Below, piece after piece: positions 50,584-61,600 of a stretch of DNA of 64,000 nt (the stretch's first letter is position 1; every line of letters begins with the position of its first letter). The notes under the pieces are model-generated. The model was given only the letters and a program-made list of their open reading frames with translations, did not search any database and was not told where the DNA came from. The position numbers and the translations under genes were made by a program. Origin of the DNA: Sindora glabra (taxonomy: Eukaryota; Streptophyta; Magnoliopsida; Fabales; Fabaceae); NCBI GenBank assembly GCA_020226215.1, contig CM035233.1, positions 5,890,001 through 5,954,000 of the forward strand, written 5' to 3'.

Positions 50584-53024
50584 CTAATGTCTACATAAGT
50601 GATATCCAGTCCCACATTCAGGATCGATAATGTGGTGGCCGTATCTACTAACCCTCTGCGCAGGCTCAAGAGTCACATCCCCGGTGTCTGTGTCTCCTCT
50701 ACCTCTAGCTCCCGCTCTGCCTCCACCTCTACCTCTATCTACAAGCTCTGAGTCATCTGTCATCATGCCACCAAGTGCTAATCCCTGATCTTGAGTATGT
50801 GAATCAAATGTAGGATGATATGGCTGTGATGGACCAGCATCACCGGAAGGAAAGGCATAGAATGAAGATTAAACTCCTGGTATATGTGGAAATGCCTGGA
50901 ATGAGGATGGAACACCAAGAGGAAACTGGTAAATCTGGGATGACGACGGACCATATAGTGCAGCCAGGAACATGGTGGAGGATGAAGGATCATCAGGTGT
51001 AGTAGGGTACATATGAGATGAGGCAGTAATATCAGGCATCATCATCATGGTCTCCTGGGCAGTCGATGGTGGAGGTTGCTGCACTGTCAAAGCAGACGGA
51101 ACATCAGCCTATGACGTATGTCATGGAGCAGTGCGACATCGTCAGCGAGAGCAAGGCTGATCATGGTCACCCTCCGCAGGGTCTGGGATATGATGGGCAT
51201 GAGGAGTTGGCTTCGCATGTGAGTCAATAATCATATGATCAACCTCCTGAATGGCATGAAGGATGGAGTCCGTCGCTGATCTAAGCGCATCGAAGGTAAA
51301 CCTAGCCTGCCCCTTAAGTGTAGTGAAGTCTTATAGTGTGGATACCTCATCTACTTGTGTAAATTTTTGACATTAAAGTTAGTTACAATACTAATGCATT
51401 TAAAGAAAATCAGACACAGAAAACTAGCACGCAGTATTACCACAAGGTCTAGCACTCCCCCAACGGGTGTAATACATCGCCTAGTAATGCGTCTGTACCA
51501 TGTCATGTAATCGGATCATGGGCCTAGAACTAGTCATGTGGTCAGCTCAGCCATAGCGCACAAGTCTCGTCGGATATCCTAGAGTGCAATATACGGCTGA
51601 TGGCGGATGTGCCACTCCTCATCATGCCGACCGGACAAGTGAAGGCAATGGACCTCCGCCACCTGCTTCGGTGGCTCAGGAATAGCCTGGCGCAGTCCAA
51701 ACTGCCGCAAAACCCTATCCGGCTAGTGCCACTCAAAAATTTGAAAGTGAATGAGCGGTACCACTGCTGTCCATGTGTCACTCCCGTCAAAACAGTACTG
51801 AGGCAGTGATAAGGTGACCACCTTAGTGTATGGGATCCAAGCGATTTGAAGTTGCAAATTTATTTTGTCATTTAAATGCAATAATGAAATGGACAAAGCC
51901 CTAAAATAAAAATATCCATTATCCCCTACATACCTGGTCGAGTCGGAGACGGTCCAGCACATATCTGTAATAGGGTAGGCTGTGTGCTGGACTATCTTGG
52001 AACGTTTTCTAGTAGTGCCACCTACCAAGTGCAATAACTAAGTTAAACAACTTCAAAGTGAACTTAATTATAAGTGAAAGTTGAAAATTTTTCTAACCTG
52101 CAGGCTAGGAGACCAATCCCTGCATCCCCCTCTGGTATGTTTGAGATAGTAATCGCGGGGGTAATAGTGGAAAATCTATCCCATACCCAGAGCTGTAGTA
52201 GTAGGCAACACCCTCCTATCTCCCTGTAATCCGGAGCAGTGGCCTTGCAGAGCTCTCTGTACAGATAGGCCAGGCAAGCAGATCCCCAACTGTACGTCCC
52301 AGCCTCATGTAAGTGTCCGAGTAAGGGTAAGTGCATGAGGTGGACATATGTGCCGGAGTGGTCTGGAAATAACGTCCCACCAATGAGACGCAAAATGTAG
52401 GCTTGGGTGAATCTCTACACTGTCACCTCATCCGCATCATCTGGAAGATGAGTAAAATGCCTCTCTAACTAACTTATCCTCAATCGTCCCCCTCTGAGGA
52501 CATTCTCGCCCTCCGGTAACTGGAGTCCTAAATACTCCTCTATCAGGGCTCCCCATCCCCATACAGTGGACCCCATCACTGCTCGACCGTCAATGGGTAA
52601 GCCGAGCTGAAAAGTAACATCCTGCAGTGTAATAGTCGTCTCTCCCTGCAGCTTGTGAAAGGTGTGTCTCCGGCTTCCATCTCTCTACAAAAGCACTGAT
52701 CAACTGATGGTCGATCAACACAAACTCGCACATCACCAGGCTGTAAAAACCTGCCTCTCGTAAAAAAGGGACAATCAACTCCGGCAGCTGCTGGTAATGG
52801 TAGTGATGAGCTTGTCGAATCCTTAGCATACGGTCAGGCTGCAGAAGAAAAAAATCACTAATTATTGCGTCTGACAATTCAAAAACTGTTTAACCAAGTT
52901 TTTTAAAATCTAACTATTTCCATACATGGCTTGCCCAAATTGACTGAGATATGTGTGAGGCCTGAGCCATCAACAGTGAAGGATCCCATGGACCAGGATC
53001 AACGCGTCAGGATGTGTATGCCAT
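50584..53024 (-). pseudogene. Plant-mobile-domain (PMD, MAIN-like) gene inside the MULE, decayed
   Basis: The PMD is found in transposons and in the host MAIN/MAIL proteins, which affect transposon silencing and genome stability. The start is the ATG at 53022-53024 with a TGA five codons later, then DPGPWDPSLLMAQASHISQ. A GTATGG...TGCAG intron (about 52800-52930) follows. Next come LREAGFYSLVMCEFVLID and FVERWKPETH, and a 2-nt loss near 52665 that shifts the frame. LPIDGRAVMG and LIGGTLFPDHSGTYVHLMHL lead to WGSACLAYLYREL. After another intron (about 52035-52090) come further exons, IAWIPYTKVVTLSLP. A proline/serine-rich tail has one TAA near 50867 and ends at the TAG at 50584. It lies just downstream of, and on the same strand as, MURA, a known transposon arrangement. 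Several stops make it a pseudogene. Confidence 0.8.
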
Positions 53025-53295
53025 CTGCCACGACAAGAATTGCATTAGAATGGAATTTAAACACACATTAAGTTAACATACTTGTGCAATTTGAGTACAA
53101 AGATCAACATAAGAATTTATATGCACTTGGACGATTAACTGATGGTTTGTTCACATTACTAGTAATGGGGTAACATATATATTCATAATGACGTGCAATT
53201 TTACAACCATAAAAAAAAACACATCATCTGACTGTTACACTTATGACATTGGTTAAAAACCTGTGTAACATATCTGCGAAAGTAAATAATCAAAA

Positions 53296-56069
53296 TCAAT
53301 GTGAAGAAGGGCCTTCCTCCCTATGTAGCAGTGGGCAGCGCCTACGATTATGTCCTTCCGTTTTACAAAGATCGCATTTTTGCTTGACAACACTCTCTTG
53401 AGGCTAATCCATCTCATTTCTTATCCGGGTCGACTTTGGTCATCCCTTTGCATGCAATCTTCCATAATTTGGAGCTAGGATAGGAAATAGTGGTAGGTTA
53501 TTCCATTGCGACCACTCCCCAATCGGCCACCACTCAGATTTGTAGCAATTGAGTAGTGTGTCAAGCCTGTATACAGCATCGACATATGGTTCCCACGATA
53601 TCTTAACCGAGGCACAAGCAGTAATAATATAAGCGCAAAGATACTTATATGCTTGGAATTGTCCACATTCACATTGCCATTTGTCTAATAATACTTGGAT
53701 GACCTTTCCACATGATCCCCTGGCCATATCAAGGCCCTCCACCACCTCAAACCTAGTTCCTTGTCTATTATAAGCACAAACGTGGTAAGAAGAAGCACGT
53801 GACTGGATAGTCGCAAGCTCCTGTCTGAATCTGCTTGCGTATATGTGACCTTGTTGTAGTTCAACATGTGCTTCTTTTGCCCTTTTCACAACGTACTTGA
53901 CACATTTATAGTATGTTTATTGAACAAGGCCTGTGATTGGTAGCTTCCTTAATCCTTTGAAAAGGCCATTGATGCACTCTACTATGTTAGTCGTCATATG
54001 ACCATATCTTCTGCCTTTGTCATAAGCAAGCGTCCACTTTTCTATCGGAATAGCGGTCAACTTCTTGTAGATCTCCTCATTGACTTTCTTAAGGTTCTCC
54101 AATCTCTCCATAGCCTTTTCCCAACTGGGCTCATATACTGTACAGAAGGAGACAAATAGGTTAATCGGGTTGAACTACCAGATACGCAAATTTATAAATG
54201 AAAGGTTCAATAAAGAAATTATCCTATAAGGCATACCAATCTTAAGGACAGCTTTCTTGACATTGTCATCCCCACATTTCTTGCGAACATTGCTGGCAAT
54301 ATGTCTGATACAGTACCGGTGAAAAGCATGAGGAGGCTGTCATCCTAGACCTTCGGTAGCTACAGCATCTTTTATAGCTAGATGTCGATCTGATATCAGA
54401 CATATTCCTTGCTGGTTCGTAACATTTACCCGTAGTAATGCCAAAAATTAACTCCAGTTTTCGTAGTTCCCCTTGTCAACAATGGCAAAGGTAAGAGGAA
54501 CTGGACATTTGTTACCGTCCTGGGTCGTAGCAATCAGTAGCACGCCTCTGTACTTGCCATACAGGTGCATTCCATCAACTTGTATGAATTGCTTGCAGAA
54601 GGGAAACGCGGCAATGCATGGCTTGAAAGCCTAGAAAACTCGGTGGAAAATATGTTTTTGTCGATCAACACGGCCGTCAACTGTGACGAATTCTCCTGAC
54701 TCCAACTTGAACAGAGCTTGGTCACAATAGCCTAAAATGTCCAACCATTTGGGGAGTACTTCGTATGATTTATCCCAATCACTGTACACCTTGACGATTG
54801 CCTTTTGTTTTGTCTTCATGCTTTTCTATACGAAATCTTATACCCGTACATGCCTTCCACCTTCTCTTGTATAAGCGAGATTGGAACATCTTGCTTCACT
54901 TTAATCATCTCCAATATCAAGGAACTAATATACTCGGAGTCAAGAGACTTGTGATCCTGTGTCAAACTAGCATTAACACATGTGTGAGGCCTTAAGAATC
55001 TAGTTATTATCTAAGTGTTAGAATTATTCAGATTGGTCACTTTAAGACGGAATCTGCATTTGTCCCCGTAATTATCGCACTTCACACTTAATCTTCTGGT
55101 ATCCGACTCCTCCACGTAATAATTGTGGTGCCTTCTGATGTGGTAATGCTTGGTTGCAGCAATTAATGCCTCTTTGCAATCAAACTCTTGTCCAACTTGT
55201 AAGTCCTCCATGCCATAATCATAGGTTGGTTTCATTATCTCCGAAAATTCATTGGGATTCCTTATGGCATCCCAATCAATGTGAGAGAAGACAGCAACTT
55301 GAGGGACACCACATGATGTCTGTGCAGCATTGTCACTCCTCACTCGCTGCATTGCAACACTGTCTCCATGTGTAGTTGTATGTTCTTCGTCATCAATGTC
55401 ATGATCATCATCGCTACTGCAAGACACCTCATCGTCTTCAAAACCCGACTCAAGGTGGGCATCCATGAATATAGGATCAGTGGATTCTTCATCTACGATC
55501 GGTAAGGCACTTGCTGATCCCATCATAGTATGTGATATATTTCTTGGGAAAACACCTGCAACAGATGAGTCCAATGTAGGAGTATAACTATCAGAAATGT
55601 GGAACTCAATTCCGCCCATGTAAAGAAGGCCTTCCCACACCATCAAGCAACTAGTACTGACATTAGCCGTTGGATCCACAGGTGATCTAGTTGTTGGAAC
55701 TCTTTCTTGTGAACCCAGGTTGGCAGCGTGCAGTTCAGGTGTGATCACCTCCACGTACAACTCCATTGCTATCATCATCGGATGTTGTTCGTAACTTGCT
55801 ATGGCACATGCCAAGTCTTCATCGTCGTCCAATTCGTATGCCATATATTGAGCATCTGTTTGATGCTGTGGAAACCTGTAAACAATTTTCCCCATAGCTT
55901 GATATTGGTGAAGCTTCAATCGGGCATGAATTCTCTCGCGCAAAACATCCATACTGCTGCATTCTCTCAATTTCAATGCCTTTGGGGGAGGTCCATCGTA
56001 CATTACCCCCATCAATCCCTCAATCATTGTACCATTTGAATATATAAAAGCAATTAAACTTTTCTTCAT
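53296..56069 (-). pseudogene. MURA-type Mutator transposase, decayed
   Basis: Starts at the ATG at 56067-56069. The N-terminus is a PB1-like region with YRFPQHQ and ELDDDEDL, followed by an acidic Asp/Ser stretch. The MuDR DNA-binding domain has VGQEFDCKEALIAATKHY and SVKCDNYGDKCRFRLKV. The catalytic region has IQVDGMHLYGKYRG, ICLISDRHLAIKDAV, AFHRYCIRHIASN and NIVECINGLFKGLR. A short GTATGC...ACAG intron (about 54130-54240) restores LKIVYEPSW. The SWIM zinc finger CECGQFQAYKYLCAY has Tyr where the family has its metal-binding His. A terminal zinc knuckle CDLCKTEGHNRRRC precedes the TGA at 53296-53298. At least five in-frame stops show it is inactive. Confidence 0.85.
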
Positions 56070-56083
56070 CTCGTTACTTTTGG

Positions 56084-59000
56084 CTGCAAAATATTCACTG
56101 CACCCTCACAACTGACACATATTATCATATACAAATTTTGTTCTTACAAATGAATGAAACATTATTTAATATTACAAGCGTAGCCTGAACAGGATGTATT
56201 ATTATTTTTGTAATGTATTTATTTAATAGTACGTAATAATTTACCCGCATAAGACAAACCTATTCCAACCTTTACAGTCCAACATTTTTTTTTCAACAAA
56301 TTTATAAGCTATTTTTCACTCATTCATAATTTTTCATACTTGTAAAATTTCTAATGTTCATTTGCAAGTGTGATTTAAATATACTAATTAATGTTTATTC
56401 TGCACAAATTATACTAATTAAATTGATTAACTTCTCCAGCACACTATATTTTCTATTTCATAAAAATTTTATCCCTTCACACCTATTATTAAACAGGCCC
56501 TAAAATTATTTATACATTATTGTTTGTATATTTTTATGATTACAACTATGAATTCCTTTTTCCATATAAACTGACTTCGTGTAATACATATATTACAGTA
56601 CTTGCACGTATATTTTAATACCTATTGAGTAAACCTATTTATAGTATAATTTCTTCGACTAGGTTTATTATTCTTGCATTCATAATATCTACCATTTAAA
56701 TAGAAAAATATCCATATTTTCAATAACAATAACCTATTTTTTAAAACTCCTGGTTATATCCACATATCCTAAAATTTTATTTTTATTACCTCTCTTATAG
56801 TACATTAAAATTCTACATAGAAAATTTCTCTAAATATAACTTTCACCTACATCCTAAAACCTATTTTAGGACATCTTTCTTTATCTCATTTGTTCTTCTT
56901 TTAATAGTACAATCTATCACAGTACATATAAATTTCTACATCATTTTAAGGAAAGGCATAATTTTACATCGTAAACCATAATAATCAATATAAAATAAAA
57001 AAACTCACACTATTTATATCATAATATTCTAAATAAATTTCTCTACCATGATAAAAGATATTTTCATGATGACTAATAAAAATTACAATATAAGCACAAA
57101 ATTTATAAATACTAACCGGTAAGTATTAGGAAAAACAAATAGAAAAAAATCTCTGCATGAAAGAAAAATTTGTTAGATATTTTAATAACTTTAATCTGGC
57201 ATGTAAAAATTATTACATATTATTGTATCATTAAAATAATTATGCAAAAATCATGCTAAACTAAATATACTTTGCAACACAATATATAAAAGGAACAAAT
57301 ATAATAGCATAGATAAAATCTTATTGATGTAACTTTAATTTTAAATACTCTTATTAGAACTAAAATGTATAACTAATTATTTCAATTAATGCTTCCCATA
57401 ACAATTTTTTTAAATTAATTTAAGACAAAAAAAATATGTTACATTATGTCAAAATTATGTAATTATCTTATTACTTAAATCGTTAATAATATAAGTCAAA
57501 ATAAAAATATTATAGCAAAATGAATTGAAAAAGGAGAAGTGCTATGTGAAAGGTAAAGTAATAAGTGTTAAAAATTAAATATATAATTAATTAATTTTAT
57601 TAAATAATTTATTTGATTATTAAAAAAAATTATGTCAAAAAAATAAATTATATTATATTTATATTATTCAGTATATTGCATTTCAACTTGTAATAGAATG
57701 ATTGAAAAAAGAAAGAAAAAAAAATAATCAAAGTATATGAAATAAAAAAAATTAATGTACGTACGAACTATAAATCTTTGGAGAAGTTTTTGTTGATGTA
57801 TTTTAGATTTTAAACATAACATTCAAAAATTATTATCACCAAAAATTTCAAAAAAACTATATAAATAAATTTTAATTTAATTACTAATTATTTTTAAAAA
57901 AAATATCATATAAAATTAATTATTTTTAATAATAAAATGTATATTAAAGCTTTAATTTATTTAAAATTATATAATAAGCTAAAAAATTATAACTTTTTAT
58001 ATTTATGTTAATTAATGATGTTGATGTTTTAAACCATAGATAATACAAGTATATACAAAAAGAATACAATAGAGTAAATAAGAAATATACAATGTGTACG
58101 GTATAAAGTAATAAAAAATTTACTACATAATAGATTAATTAATTAAATGAATTATATAATTTATATAGAGTAGATTTATAATCAAATAATTGATATATCT
58201 TACTGTTAAAAAATATTGCTATATATGGTTTAAATACCATGAGTTAACAAAAAGGATTAATAAAAATGTACAATAAAGAAGATAAAACAAATAGAAATAA
58301 TGCATAAAATATTAACTCTTTACAAAATACCCTCAATTGATATTTACTTACTTTGACATATATTACTCTAAAATTAATATGAAAATATTGATCAATAGGA
58401 TAATAAACCTCGTAATAATCAACATATAATCAAAACAAGCTTATTTTTATCATATCCTATATCCTAAAAAAATTTATATTTTAAAAGTATCTAAATATAA
58501 TTTTTACCTAGATTGTAAATTTTATTCTAAGATACTTTTCTTTATCCACTTTGTTCTTCTTTTAAATTCACAAACTATCACAGATCATATAAATTTGTTC
58601 AATTTCTTTCCTAAATCCTATATCATAATTTCATAGCATTAATCATAATAATCAACATAAAATAAATTTTTTCCCCAATGTAAAATATATTCTTATAATA
58701 ACTAATAAAAATTATAATATAAATACACAAATTATAGAAATACTAACTAGTAAAAATCACAAATTATCGCAAATCATGTAAATTTGTATAAATTTTTCCT
58801 AAATCCTAAATCATAAATTCAATTCATAAATCATAATAATTAACATAAAATAAAAAATTCTCTCCTACTGTAAAATATATTCTTATAATAACTAATAAAA
58901 ATTATAATATACATACAGAAATTATAAAAAAATTAACCAGTACAAATCACAAACTATCACAGATCATATAAATTTTTACAACTTTTTTTAAATTTTATAT

Positions 59001-59087
59001 TATTTTTTCATATCATAAATCATAATAATTAACATAGAATAAAATTTTTTCTACTACTATAAATATAAAAATTATAAAAATACTAAC
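56084..59087 (-). other. Probable 3-kb leader intron of the MURA gene
   Basis: A good acceptor (TTTTGCAG) ends at 56084, 14 bases before the ATG. A GTTAGTA donor lies at 59081-59087. Between them is very AT-rich, non-coding sequence with 190-bp repeats at its 5' side. The genic-looking 59088-59330 would be the untranslated first exon. Inferred from signals and spacing; no transcript evidence. Confidence 0.5.
58569..59087 (-). repeat. 190-bp tandem repeats in the MURA leader intron
   Basis: Units start at CACAAACTATCACAGATCAT (58569), CACAAATTATCGCAAATCAT (58758) and CACAAACTATCACAGATCAT (58948), periods 189 and 190 bp. A related, more diverged copy lies at about 56910-57110, with its left neighbour 56760-56900 matching 58450-58560. 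Each unit ends near TACTAAC, which on the minus strand is the intron donor GTTAGTA. Confidence 0.75.
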
Positions 59088-59333
59088 CAATGAAGAGCAG
59101 CAAAAGAAGACCAGATCTGCTTCAAAGAAATGTTACCGGATGAAATGTAGATGAAGCTTTGTGAGCTACAGTATGAAAAATGTTACGAACGGCGAACAAA
59201 GAAGGGAAGAGTGGCTACTGCAAAAAAGCCCTGAAACAGGATTTTTTCTAGCGCTGCGGAGAGGGAAGAGTGGCTGCTTCAAAGAAGGAAGAGTGGCGTA
59301 GGAGGAAGTAGGGTTTTTGGTGCTACGGAGTGG

Positions 59334-59341
59334 TATAAATA
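59334..59341 (-). promoter_or_regulatory. Candidate TATA box of the MURA gene
   Basis: The minus strand reads CTATTTATACC. It lies about 250 bp upstream of the proposed donor and just inside the GC-rich subterminal block, where Mutator promoters usually are. Confidence 0.4.
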
Positions 59342-59419
59342 GAGGGTGGAGGCATCATTTGGTTAGGTGCCTCCCATTTAAATTTAAACGGAATGGCGCC
59401 TTTCAAAATGGTGCCCCTG

Positions 59420-59497
59420 CCTTGAAGGCGCCATGTTGAAAGGCACCTTCCTTTAAATTCAAATGGGAAGGCGCCTTTCAACATGGCGCCTTCAAGG
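59420..59497. repeat. 32-bp near-perfect hairpin in the MULE right end
   Basis: 59420-59451 (CCTTGAAGGCGCCATGTTGA and onward) pairs with 59466-59497 with one mismatch around a 14-nt A/T loop. The arms contain GGCGCC cores like those at the left end of the element. Partial further copies flank it (59390-59420 and 59500-59560). Confidence 0.8.
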
Positions 59498-59569
59498 TGC
59501 GACCCTCCCCAAGGGCGCCACCCTATCTGGCGTCCTCCAAGCTCAAGGGCGCCACCCCAATTGCCGCCC

Positions 59570-59650
59570 TGCGTATTTTGGTAATATGTTTCGAAATTAC
59601 GGTAAAATGAAAAAAAGTTTATAAAAAAATCGTATTTCAGTATTTTACCG
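59570..59650 (-). repeat. MULE right terminal inverted repeat
   Basis: On the minus strand begins GGTAAAATACTGAAATACGA and ends ATTACCAAAATACGCAG. Pairs with 48760-48841. Confidence 0.85.
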
Positions 59651-60225
59651 GCCAAACGATACAAAACTTGGTAGACTTGCATCAATCAAAGGACCTGGTT
59701 AGTAGAAAGCAATCTGCACAAGAAAAGGCAAATTCTACGTAAATATTGGGTTTGGTTCGGTACGACCTCAAAAAAGTAGTAACGGTATGATTTTTTACGA
59801 ATTTTATAAAATAATTTCACAAAATTTTCAATTTTTTCATAAAATTGTACAATTTCTCCGTATAGTATGTTATATAAAATATAATTATTTCCGTGAAATT
59901 CACAATTTTTTCACAAGATCTTATAATTTAATTCACGCAAACCTCATAATATGAAGTAATGAAAAAATTATTGCAAAATTTTATAAAAATTATAAATTTT
60001 GTATAGAGTATTACGAGTTCTATAAAAGAATTATATAAAATTTATAATAATTATAGCGACATATCTTATTTTAAAAATACACACGAGAAATCCCCGAAAT
60101 ATGCAGTACCATGTGCTCTCTCAAATGGTAAAGTTGTGTTTGCAAAGAGTCCCCCTGCGTGAGCAAGCGTTTTTCCTTTACTAATCGCATCATACATTTT
60201 TATGTCAAATAGTGTCTTCAACCAA

Positions 60226-60663
60226 TTAAACCAAAGATGAAATGACACTCTTGACCATCTCCACAGCATGAATCAAAACCACACTAGAAGATACAGGCAC
60301 ACTCAGAGCAACAAGTGCTGCAATACCCAATGCAACACTCGGCCTAACACTCATCAAATATGACTGCAACAACCCAACTGCTTCACAAACATCTTCATCA
60401 TAATGAGCATAATACTTCTTCTCCCACTGCATCCAATTAGGAGGTGCCTCTTTGTTATTCTTCTCTAACATCTTCATTTCTCTTATACGCTTTCTCAGCA
60501 CTATCATATTTTGATCCACCAACTTTCCTCCGTAGTCTCTTCCATTTCTTTCTCTGCTCGCACTCACAATCGCGCCGGCTCGCGATCTTCTCCAGCGCGG
60601 AGGTGGATCGGAGATTGGCCTCCTTGAAAGATTTAGGAAAGAAAGACTTGTTGAAGCTTCCAT
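60226..60663 (-). CDS. Small plant-specific protein, copy 3 (intact, 145 aa)
   Basis: Same 145-residue layout as copy 1: Ser/Arg-rich N-terminus (1-40), charged core with RKRIREMKM and NWMQWEKKYYAHY, then one hydrophobic segment (108-133). It ends in TAA. Against copy 1 there are 11 substitutions, seven in residues 6-28 and four in residues 102-139, and none in 29-101. The frame remains open for 61 codons upstream of this Met, but I chose the internal Met because copy 1 has a stop upstream, the TATA-like box lies inside the extension, and the Met is shared. Function unknown; possibly organelle-targeted with a membrane anchor. Confidence 0.75.
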   Translation of the reverse strand: MEASTSLSFLNLSRRPISDPPPRWRRSRAGAIVSASRERNGRDYGGKLVDQNMIVLRKRIREMKMLEKNNKEAPPNWMQWEKKYYAHYDEDVCEAVGLLQSYLMSVRPSVALGIAALVALSVPVSSSVVLIHAVEMVKSVISSLV

Positions 60664-60766
60664 TGAATATGGAAAATGGAGAGAGCTCAAAGATCTTTTC
60701 CAGCAATTTTTGGGCCTGTTGGACTGTGATGCTGAGCTAATTGGTGCATTATATAGAAATATATGA
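60536..60766 (+). other. Plus-strand open stretch antisense to the 5' end of gene copy 3
   Basis: 76 codons open between TAG (60533-60535) and TGA (60764-60766), with ARDLLQRGGGSEIGLLERFR then EYGKWRELKDLFQQF. No in-frame ATG. In the 138 bases aligned with copy 1 from GAAAGATTTAGG, five of eight differences fall on third positions of this frame, a weak hint of past coding use. Confidence 0.35.
60748..60756 (-). promoter_or_regulatory. TATA-like box of gene copy 3
   Basis: The minus strand reads CTATATAAT, 85 bp before the ATG, same spacing as in copies 1 and 2. Confidence 0.45.
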
Positions 60767-61600
60767 AATGAAAGTAAGTGGTTCTCGAAAGGGAAGCAAA
60801 CAAAAAAGTTACGCGAAGAGATTATCATGAAATATTTTTTACACATAAATTATTGGCTAAAGCCGTGTCAGGAAGACGACGTGGTAGGATCAATCAATGA
60901 ACCATTACGCATTAAGTTAGCGGCCGCGGACGCACCGTGTGGTCTCAATGTTTCTTATCAAAAGTGAGATACCTAATATTGCTTGACAAAGTTCTACTCG
61001 GCGACAAAATGTGTTTCTCAAACAACTTGGAACACGTTGCTGTAAAGGGGAATAATTCTGAAGTTTCTTTAAAAATGTAATCCAATCTTTTATAAGAATC
61101 ATACTGAGGGTGTGATATTTTTTATTCATTGAATAACATAAATAACTCTATAATAGCCATCAATAATTCAATAATTTTTTTTAATAATCATAAGAGTAAT
61201 AATTTATTTTAACATATATATAAAGTTATAGATTTGAACCTTAAGCATAATATAAAGTAAACCCAAATAAAAAAAGTGTTTCTCAAAAAATTTGGGACCC
61301 ATGGTTGTAAAAGGGTATAATTTTGAATTTGAAGTATCTTTCAAAAAAGGGTATAATTTATTTAATGTATATACATAGTTATAGATTTGAACCCAAGTAT
61401 AACATAAAGTAAAGCCCAAATGAAAGTCTGCTATTCTTAAAAAATTTGGAACCCATATCCTTAAAAAAAATCATTTTGAGGCTATTATACTTTTTATTTA
61501 TTGAATAACATAACTCAGTAATAGACTTAAGTTTCTTCTTTTTTTTTCTCAGCAAATAATTAGAAAGTGTCTTCCTCTCGCTTTCAGAATTATCTTGAGA

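Larger units (their letters stand above)
48760..59650 (-). mobile_element. Mutator-like element (MULE) carrying MURA and a PMD gene
   Basis: Termini of about 82 bp (48760-48841 and 59570-59650) are inverted relative to each other. Both start GG-TAAA-like and end in ATTA(C/T)CAAAATACGCA. The 9-bp target duplication GCCAAGCGA (48751-48759) and GCCAAACGA (59651-59659) has one mismatch, the size expected for MULEs. Inside, on the minus strand, are a decayed MURA transposase (53296-56069) with a long leader intron, and a decayed plant-mobile-domain gene (50584-53024). GC-rich GGCGCC-bearing modules lie just inside both ends. It sits at the unit 2/3 junction and is absent from the equivalent unit 1/2 junction and the tail copy. 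Confidence 0.9.

Noticed and set aside
60066..60269. Minus-strand frame downstream of gene copy 3 that reads like protein (also 36566-36805)
   Set aside because: It overlaps the gene's C-terminus in another frame and continues into the probable 3' untranslated region. The two copies diverge by stops and frame changes, so it is not supported as a separate gene.
60226..60846. 206-residue version of gene copy 3 starting at the upstream Met
   Set aside because: The extra 61 codons cover the TATA-like box and probable leader, and copy 1 has a stop in the same place, so the shared internal Met is the likelier start.
18239..60928. GCGGCCGC sites (18239, about 22225, 43612 and 60921) suggesting cloning-vector junctions
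   Set aside because: Three of them lie in the same conserved position of the duplicated units and all are flanked by continuous plant sequence, so they are natural.
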